Positions 56,687-64,000 of a stretch of 64,000 bases of DNA are shown piece by piece. Source of the stretch: Alentia gelatinosa (Eukaryota > Annelida > Polychaeta > Phyllodocida > Polynoidae). The translations under genes and the position numbers were made by a program. The notes under the pieces were generated by a model. It saw only the letters and a program-made list of their open reading frames with translations. It ran no database searches and had not been told where the DNA came from. The stretch is taken from NCBI GenBank assembly GCA_950022655.1, contig OX465584.1, positions 62,436,841 through 62,500,840 on the forward strand, in the 5' to 3' direction. Within the stretch, counting starts at the first letter, position 1. Every line of letters starts with the position of its first letter.

Positions 56687-57343
56687 ACCTCGTTTCCACT
56701 GGCTGGCACAAAACGGCAGAGACTAAAAGTATGTCATTGGTGCCACCAACTGTGTGTTGATACCAATTTATCAGTGACTGTGCATACTGTATTTCCCATT
56801 CACACACAGATTTTTCAGAAGTGGTGGCCTTGTTACATAATTTATACAAAATTAATCCGTTAAGATTCTTTGCAGATCTCTTTTCCATTCACTGATCTGA
56901 AGTTAGTGTACCCAAAACATTGATTGCTGATGCCAGACTCCATATCGGTGCTGAATTATTAGCCAATAGAAACAGGTTCTAGTTTAACAAATGTTGAATA
57001 TAGTAGTGGCAAATGAAATGGAAGTTATGTGCCCATTATATTGGCAATGAGTGTCCAAACATGGACATTGATTTATTATCCATCGTATACAAAGCCCCCA
57101 TTGAAAATGTATGGGGACTCAGTAAACCATAACCCACTGTTTACAACCTGTCAGATACCATAACTGTGTTATACGGATTCAAACCTGTGGTATACGGCCC
57201 CAAAACCATGGTATACGGGAAAAATAGTCCATTTTGCTATAGAGCAAAGAAATAGTCTGTAATGTTATACCTTTTAATATGGCAATTACTGAGTTTAATT
57301 TATTCAAAAAGATGGATAAAACATACAACAAACTATGATTTTT
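56687..57343. other. 3' flank of transporter 2 and short repeats
   Basis: 57160-57215 holds three imperfect tandem words of the form TGTGGTATACGG. No gene seen. Confidence 0.4.
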
Positions 57344-57447
57344 GGACAGGTGGCTCTGTAAACCACTCGAGGTTTACGTCGTAATACACTCGCTAGCGCT
57401 CGTGTATTACTACGCGTCAAGCACTCATAGTTTACAGCCGCCTGTCC
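57344..57447. repeat. Long hairpin with TAATACAC/GTGTATTA tip
   Basis: GGACAGGTGGCTCTGTAAAC pairs with GTTTACAGCCGCCTGTCC. The tip at 57382-57409 is TAATACACT-CGCTAGCG-CTCGTGTATTA. It has the same plan as the GCGAAGC-tip hairpins but a different core. Confidence 0.75.
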
Positions 57448-58464
57448 ACAAAACCATTGATTTTTGATTATGTATATCATAACATCAGCACCAAATATTC
57501 TGAAGGCCTATGTTACAGACACTAAGAAATTAAAATGTAGAATTTGATTAGGGCCTAAAAGGACTTTTTATCTGATGTGTTATGTTAAAATGAAATATGA
57601 ATCTACAAAACGTTAATGAATCCTTGGGCTTGTTTTATTTCTAACTCGCGGACAAAGGGTACCGCCATGGAAGACACATTCAGCGAGTGCTTGTCAATCG
57701 CATTTGATTACATGTGTTGTTCATAGGGCTCTGTCCTAGGTCCAGTTATGTTCATAATGTATCTCAATATTGACCTACAGTAAGAGTAAACTCAAAGTCA
57801 AACTTAAACGTCCCCAACCAGACCAATTTAGACACTCACCACTGTACCATGGCTCTCAAAAGTGAGTTAAATTGAATGTTGAGACCCAAAATGTTGCAAA
57901 CAGGGACCCATTTGATAAGACTATCAGGGTTCTGAGCCTAGAGGATCTGCACAGTGATTTGCTCCATTGACTAAGTAGTAGTATGAAGGCCTGTCTCTTG
58001 TGCTCTCATCATCATTGCTCTGGTAGACTGTTATGCCAGGAGCAGGCTGCCCTGTCGGTGTCCTACAGAGTTGGTATGGATCTAGTGTATATATACACAA
58101 TATTAACTGGTTTAAGATACAAACAGCAGTAATCTCCAAGCACCAGACTTGTAGTAATCTCCAAGTGATAGTGAGGTGATTGTGTAGTGTCAGGTCTGAG
58201 GTTCAAGTTTGGTGAATTCATCTGTGACAGTGTCTCCTAAACTCCATAATCTATCAGATTGCAGTTGTCCAAGGGTTCCACTACATGAAAACCACCAGTT
58301 TATTGCTGTATATGCCATCACTTTAATGCCTGTATCAGCTGTAAACTGTCTTGCTTTCATATATAAACGCCCATATATCACACCAGCGTATGAAAGGATA
58401 AGCCAGACGCATAAATGTTACATATGTTTGGTGTATATAACATAAAAAAATAAAAAATCGTGAC
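57448..58464. other. Non-coding with small repeat scraps
   Basis: Contains the LINE scrap at 57727 and the dispersed repeat 58089-58137 (partner 15732-15779). No gene seen. Confidence 0.4.
57727..57780 (+). pseudogene. LINE RT scrap
   Basis: Eighteen codons reading GSVLGPVMFIMYLNIDLQ, the conserved RT motif after G-V-P-Q in non-LTR elements. Nothing else of the element is left nearby. Confidence 0.5.
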
Positions 58465-58466
58465 CT

Positions 58467-59126
58467 GCACCTGCCCCAACCCCGCACTAGTGGGTGTTAG
58501 TAGAGGTTGCACCAACGCTGAAATCCCCACCTGCCCCCTGCCTACCAACTGCCTATCCCCCGCTTATCCCCCATCAACACATCTACTGCCGACGCCTACT
58601 GCTTTGACACCCACTCCTTTGACTGGGTAATCCATCCACACACACAGGCGGGAGGCTCTGGAGGCCTGCGCCCGCTTGTGTTGGTAGAGGTATAGGTGGT
58701 ATAGGGGACAGAGCCATTGTTAGTTCATGAAGCAGTCACTAGGTGGTCGGGGGACAAAACCTGTGTTCTGTCTCTTTGTTATTACGAAATTCAACTGACT
58801 TTCAATGTTTTACCATGGCTCCTTTGACTCTCTACACCCATCCCAGAGCAAGATGACATAATAATTAAACCCAAGACATGATATTTTCCACATGGAACAC
58901 TTCATACACCTATTTGAGCAAGGCTAGAGTTGTGACAATTCCCAATTATCACTCACTTCTTTTGCACCTCCTTTAGTAAAGAACACCTACTTTTTCACCT
59001 CCTTTAGTGAAGAACACCTACTCGGGGGGCGTCATGGCGGCGCCCATGGATCATAGGCTATATGCCGTATAGGTGGGGGCTAGGCATGGGTTAGGGAGGG
59101 GTTAGGCGGGGGTTAGTGTGGTCGTC
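58467..59126. repeat. C-rich/G-rich fold-back, second copy
   Basis: The left arm CTGCCCCAACCCC...CTATCCCCCGCTTATCCCCC faces the right arm GGGGGCTAGGCATGGGTTAG...GGGGTTAGGCGGGGG. It shares TGTTGGTAGAGGTATAGGTG with 33732. A direct 22-bp repeat CACCTCCTTTAGTRAAGAAC lies near 58966 and 58997. Confidence 0.55.
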
Positions 59127-59261
59127 AATGTCTATAGTCTCAACTTCTTAAATGCTTATAAAGGCTCACATCCAGAACCCTACAGAAGAATGGTGTTTGT
59201 GAGTAAAATCTATTAAAAAAACATTTAAAAACCAAAGAATGCTTGGTTTATTATATGTATT

Positions 59262-59302
59262 TAATGATAATAATAAATGATAATGATAATGATAAATATG
59301 GT
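59262..59302 (+). repeat. (GATAAT)n-like microsatellite
   Basis: Imperfect AATGATAAT repeats. Confidence 0.8.
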
Positions 59303-59379
59303 TTTATAATAAAAATTGAAAATATGAAATTGGATTTTCCATATATCAAGTACAAATGGCAAATAAGTACAGTGGTGGC

Positions 59380-59490
59380 AGAGGTTTGGCTCCGGACTTC
59401 ACTCAGCTTCGCCTCATGAAGTCACTATGCCAAACTCCAGTCATGGCATACGGTGGCCAAGATTAAAACTCATCCAGTTTTACGATAGTA
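59380..59490 (-). mobile_element. Partial double-hairpin element, copy G
   Basis: Only hairpin 1 remains. The tip at 59395-59423 reads on the minus strand GACTTCATGAG-GCGAAGC-TGAGTGAAGTC. The flank GGTGGCCAAGATTAAAACTC is that of copies A and E. Confidence 0.7.
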
Positions 59491-60057
59491 TATGGAAAGC
59501 ATACCTATATATATGCCGGGCGCACATATATGTAAAATGGTGTTTCTCGTGCAGTTTTCGTACCTTGTCTGGCCCTGTATTTCAGAGTGAAATTCATCCT
59601 CAAAAGACCTTGTAAACTCTATCGACACCATCGTCTTTTACTGCATCATTCACACAGCATCACTCTAGCAATCTAACAGGTTTTGCTGACAACAAGCTAG
59701 AGCAGCACAGTGTGCGCGTCATTCACCAATTTTGTGATAGGTGGCATGTGGTATTAGTTCGTGTTTCACTTACTAGGGGTCTGATGACGTTTTGGGAACT
59801 ATTTCCAGTAAAATGATAAATATCTAGCTTAATCTTCTGTTTCCGGTTCTATCATTGAATGTCCCAATTACCATATTTTCTATCTTCTTAACTTGGCTTA
59901 CTCACCACCACTTACCATGCTCCAGGACCACACTCATGTATTATTATATACCTATGCACAAAGTCAGAGTAAATATGTACTGCTCCTATGGGTATAGTAA
60001 CTATACACAGATTGCACTGTACGCTGTGAAACGTTGTACTGGTGCCTTAAGATACCA

Positions 60058-60138
60058 ACAGATTGCACGCTTTGAGTGACAAAATGCACGCTTTGAGCCT
60101 AACCTGCATGCTTTGAGCTACAGATTGCACACTTTGAA
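60058..60138 (+). repeat. Short tandem repeat TGCACGCTTTGAG
   Basis: Four units of about 22 bp around TGCACGCTTTGAG, with increasing divergence to the right. Confidence 0.75.
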
Positions 60139-60629
60139 GAAATAACATATTTGATTAGTCGAGAGGCCGACAACAGAATTCTAGGCGCAACATTCAAAAA
60201 TGGCGGATCCTTTCACTTCGCGAGTTCTGTGGCGTTGGACAGAAACCACGGAACGAGTTAGTGTGAAAATGTATCAAACTTTGAGGTAGAATACGATTAC
60301 GAATCACGTGAAACACGTTATAAAGCTTAGATATGCGGGATCAATCGATTTCGATACGTTCACGAACCGAGCGGGTGACTGGTAGATGTCAACAAATAGC
60401 GGAGCACTGCACCGCTGGAGTATAGCTGTCCAACAGGACCATCGAGCGTAGCAGGGTGACCATGCGTTAATTTATGCGGCGGTATAATGTATTCGTGCCT
60501 GCGCGGTGATCACTTCCGGTTGTCAACTTCCGGCATGTCTGCTAACGTACACATTGTCTTTGCCAGTTGCAAAAACTGACTTCGACGTCGAATTACGGTC
60601 AGTTTTAGTGAATTAAGACCAAATTAAGG
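60139..60629. other. Non-coding, no gene seen
   Basis: Contains AAAATGGCGGATCC at 60198, a YY1-like word, but no supported promoter. Confidence 0.35.
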
Positions 60630-60800
60630 TATATAATAATATGAAACCATAGTGATGGTGCCAATACGGGGTAGATTTACTCGTTGTTTCGGAGAAATTC
60701 GCTCTGAACTCGCCGTACCGGCTCGTTCAGAACAATTTTCTCCAAAACAACTCATAAATCTTCCCCGCATTGTCACCATAACTATGGTTTCACATAATAT
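60630..60800. repeat. Single-copy fold-back, 171 bp
   Basis: TATGAAACCATAGTGATGGTG pairs with CACCATAACTATGGTTTCA over arms of about 75 bp with scattered mismatches; the tip is GAACTCGCCGTACCGGCTCGTTC. An open frame that starts inside is a by-product. Confidence 0.75.
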
Positions 60801-62091
60801 AAACTTGTCTCTGTACTTTGTTCTGTATTTGTTGTGTCCTTGTATCCTGTTACATTATTGTACATTCATTCATCTCCCTGCATCTGTTGGTGATATCCTG
60901 TATGCCATGTATAATGGCCAGATTGTTGGCTACTTTTTACTGTTTTAATGTTGTATCAGCATTATCAAAGTATCTGTGAACTGTGGCTTGTCATCAAATA
61001 CCAATAACTAAACGAGATTCCAAAATATGTATACTGTAATGCTAGATGTGTAATGATATGGAGCCGGATAACTTGAATTGATGCTTCAATGTTGATAAGT
61101 ACTCTTCGCCGTATACCATTGTGTATTGGTATGGATATGAGAAACTAATGTTTTGTCACCCAAAGAGAACACATGTATATATGATTTTGAAATGTATTCA
61201 TCTGAAAATAAAATCATTTTTTCCTTCAAGTGATTCTGAGGACAAAATCAGCTTGAGAGAAAATTAGGGGAGACTTGAACAAGGGGTTGCTATCACTGCA
61301 GGTGGTGAACTAATTTCATCATTTCTGAATGTATGTGGATCTAATTAAATAGCACTGTAATTCTCCATCTGACACCTCCAGTTTGTATTCAGATCATAAC
61401 AAACATATTTACGCTATTTTAATCAATAGATATGCTTTTATTTGTTATTTTGAATCACCCACAACACTCCTATAACACTTCACCTGCCGGGAGAGGTGAA
61501 GGAAACCATGGGCGAGGTATCCCGGCTTGACAAAACATAGTAAAATGTGAATGAACAATACTTCATGGATCACCAACTACTACTCGCCTTTCCAATGATA
61601 AATTGAATAATCAAATTAGAACCCTTGTACGAGCTCTCCTTGAACCTTATAATACTCTCGTTGGTGTAGAAAAAAAGCACCCCCTGGTCTTAAATATCTA
61701 CTCTATTCTACCCCTCCATAAAAAACCAATAAAGACAATTACATAACTTCCCATATAAAATTCTTTATCTACGAGCAGAGATTGTTTCACAAAAACATAT
61801 TTTCCCCACATCAATGGTCGCTGCATTCTAGACAAAGGACCACCTCCCTGCAGTGATCAACCGAGGTTGGGCTCGATATTGACAATTAATCTAATGGAGC
61901 AGCACTGCCTGACATATACATGAAGACTTTCAAAGATAATTATATAATCTAGGTAAATAAACAACTAGCTTTATAAATATCTAAAACTGAAATAATACTA
62001 CAAATTAGTTTATGATGGCTCGCTACAAAAAACAATCAGAGGACATCGGTTAGGAGTATTTTTCTTGGTAGGCTGTGGGTTCTTACACTAT
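60801..62091. other. Non-coding, no convincing gene
   Basis: 61600-61900 gives short LINE-like words in shifting frames (for example HKKPIKT) too weak to call. Confidence 0.35.
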
Positions 62092-62955
62092 AACAATGTA
62101 AAGCACACCCAAAATTGATAAATTTGCATCAGGTGAATGGAATATTAGCTTAAATGCGAAACACTTTTACAGCTTATTTTTTAACATCCTCTTCCCTGCC
62201 TCTCCTGGTGTTGAGCAAATACCCATAGACAACCTAGAACTCATCCTTCTTCTGATGTTGAATGGAGAAAATTCCGCCGCAGTTGAGGTGTACACTGCAA
62301 ATGGGGTTTGCGGGATATGAAGCCCAGAAGGCGGAAATAGACGAGAAGGCCAAACAAGCACGCCCTCTGGTGTAATACCTATGTACAAATATACAACTGT
62401 ATGGGATACAGTTCCCATAATCTTTCCAACTATTGAACATTTTTCAATTAATGTCTCATGTGATTTGATCTCACTTATCATAGCTTACTAAATAGACACA
62501 CCAAACACACTGTGTGAGATCAACCACTTTATATATATATATATATATATACGCCTGGCATATATCGGTAAGCTTTTGCGTATACACGGTCATCCTATTT
62601 CCCGTGTGTATGCGCCTCATCTGTAGGCACATATAAGCACCGATGTAGTGGTCAAATATACATTGACACGATCCGCCTGATTCTGTTGTATTTAAGCCAC
62701 TATTGAATAGTACCAATCTCTGCCACTTGGGGACACCACTGGTAGCCTATTTCATTTTCCATTAGTCATTAAGCCCTTGGTATATGGAAAATCTGATGTA
62801 ATATTATCAAATTTTATTATAAAATTGTTCTAAAACCTTTTTTATTATCTCTTCATTAAATACATATAATAAACCCAGCCTTAATTGTTTTTTAAACGGT
62901 TTTTTTTAATAGATTTTACTTTTAAACAATGTAAAGCACACCCAAATTTCAATAT
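62092..62955. repeat. Segment bounded by a 22-bp direct repeat, contains dispersed repeat copy 2
   Basis: AACAATGTAAAGCACACCCAAA occurs at both ends (about 62092-62113 and 62932-62953). The right part (62605-62935) is the partner of 33305-33650 and stops at the duplication, as expected for an insertion with a long target-site duplication. A (TA)n run lies at 62532-62551. Confidence 0.55.
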
Positions 62956-64000
62956 GACAGTCCTAAGAAGTTTATCTTAGCTAGCTTTGATTTTAGTTTA
63001 GCCCTTATCACAAAAACCCCTTCATAGTCCCTGATGTGCTTACCTTACCTTACCATAGACATGATGTTATGTGAGATTGTAGTTGAATATATCTGTCCAA
63101 ATCTTGACCATTTCTGTCTACCCTCCAGCCTTATTTATACAAACAATTGGAATTCACGTTAACTGTAAGTCTTCTGTAATAATCTGTTCCAGCTCCAAAG
63201 AATATACAGTTATGTTTTCATAGGAGAAGACACTGAATATTTGTAAAGTAAGGTGGTAGGTAAAACAAAGACAGTTTGTTATAAACCCTACCCTCTTTCC
63301 CTATATCCTTGTGTTTGTGAACAATCTGCAACAAAAATGCCCATCCTTTTTGACAAGGCCAGCATGAATATTACCAACAACTGTTTGACAGATTAAAAGG
63401 AAACATTAACATATTGTAAAGTCTGGAGCCTCCCTTACTTAAAGAAGAGGGGACACTACACTCGCTGACAAAAATCCTCTTTCGTGACATTAATATGGCT
63501 CTTCCCAAAAAGTAGGTGTAAGTCAAGATCAAATAGATAACACTCACACTTTTTTGCATGGGATCTTGCCTCAATTTTTCAGAGCTTGAACGTGGTTGGT
63601 TGATAATGGTCAGATGACCTAAATCCAGTATTTTCTTTGGCTGTCAGTGCAGACAAGGACACTTTAACCCCTATGCTCACCCAATCCTTGCAGTTGTTGT
63701 TCCAGACCATGACAACAGTGTTGGTTGCGTCCTCAGCTTGTGGCTGAGAGGTGGCGTCCTCTGTTGAGTGTGTGGGGAACTAATATTCCTCTGCTGCTTC
63801 TGCCCCTTTTGGGGGATTTGTGGAGATATATTAGAATAGAAGGTAAGCATTCTGTTTAGATGTTCTCCAAACTTACTCATTACTTTCGACAGAATATGTA
63901 ACATCAGGCGTCTGATTAGTATACTTTTTTTGTGGTCATTGTGGGCATCTGTAGCCTTATTTGGATGATGTCCACCCGTCTCTACAAAGCACTTTCTGCT
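62956..64000. other. Non-coding, no gene seen
   Basis: No recognisable coding or repeat structure to the window end. Confidence 0.4.

Noticed and set aside
60652..60948. Small membrane protein
   Set aside because: It starts inside the fold-back and its hydrophobic part is AT-rich random sequence.
62167..62481. 104-codon minus-strand ORF
   Set aside because: No domain; within the repeat segment bounded by the 22-bp duplication.

Overview
This is eukaryotic, animal-type DNA: AT-rich, sparse in genes, and crowded with retrotransposon remains and short fold-back DNA elements. The mix is non-LTR (LINE) tails, a DIRS-order tyrosine-recombinase element, a Penelope-like element with a GIY-YIG domain, Gypsy and Copia pieces, a piggyBac-type MITE and an hAT-type MITE. 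It suggests an invertebrate metazoan, plausibly marine (lancelet, hemichordate, echinoderm or mollusc); I cannot name the species.

Only two loci look like intact host genes. They are two paralogous EamA/DMT-superfamily membrane transporters (27123-28145 and 55658-56686, both +). Each has a single coding exon, and each has a putative 3' splice site (TTTCAG/AGAAAT) 9-10 bases before the start codon, so a 5'-UTR exon should lie upstream. They arose by duplication and the 27 kb between them has filled with mobile DNA.

Layout. 0.5-2.6 kb: decayed DIRS-order element (-). 4.9-7 kb: fold-back MITEs. 7.1-10.3 kb: three LINE tails. 9.2-10.6 kb: two double-hairpin elements. 10.65-11.68 kb: a 60-bp satellite array. 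12-20.5 kb: a dense cluster of MITEs, several adjacent or nested. 22.6-25.35 kb: Gypsy remnant split by a 1.1-kb insertion that looks like a solo LTR. 25.4-26.8 kb: LINE pieces. 27.1-28.5 kb: transporter gene 1. 31.1-33.1 kb: pseudogene of an unnamed protein family, interrupted by a piggyBac-type MITE at TTAA. 34.5-45.75 kb: a near-complete 11.2-kb Gypsy-type LTR element (-) with a tRNA-His primer site and a roughly 1,030-codon accessory ORF between integrase and 3' LTR. 46.1-47.2 kb: LINE (-). 49.75-51.9 kb: Penelope-like element with a 16-bp target duplication. 52.4-52.8 kb: Copia gag scrap. 55.7-56.7 kb: transporter gene 2. 57-64 kb: repeats and fold-backs with no convincing gene.

The most unusual pattern is a family of double-hairpin elements. 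The stems differ between copies, but the first hairpin ends in a GCGAAGC-like tip inside TTCAC...GTGAA, and the closing stem of the second hairpin changes in a paired way (TTTATCCTACCC with GGGTAGGATAAA, or TTTATCTCACCC with GGGTGAGATAAA). Second is the zinc-finger-like accessory ORF of the Gypsy element. Third is a group of fold-back MITEs that share related GGGnCCTGTTTCA-like ends and exchange a roughly 100-150-bp internal module. All calls are by eye; no database search was run.
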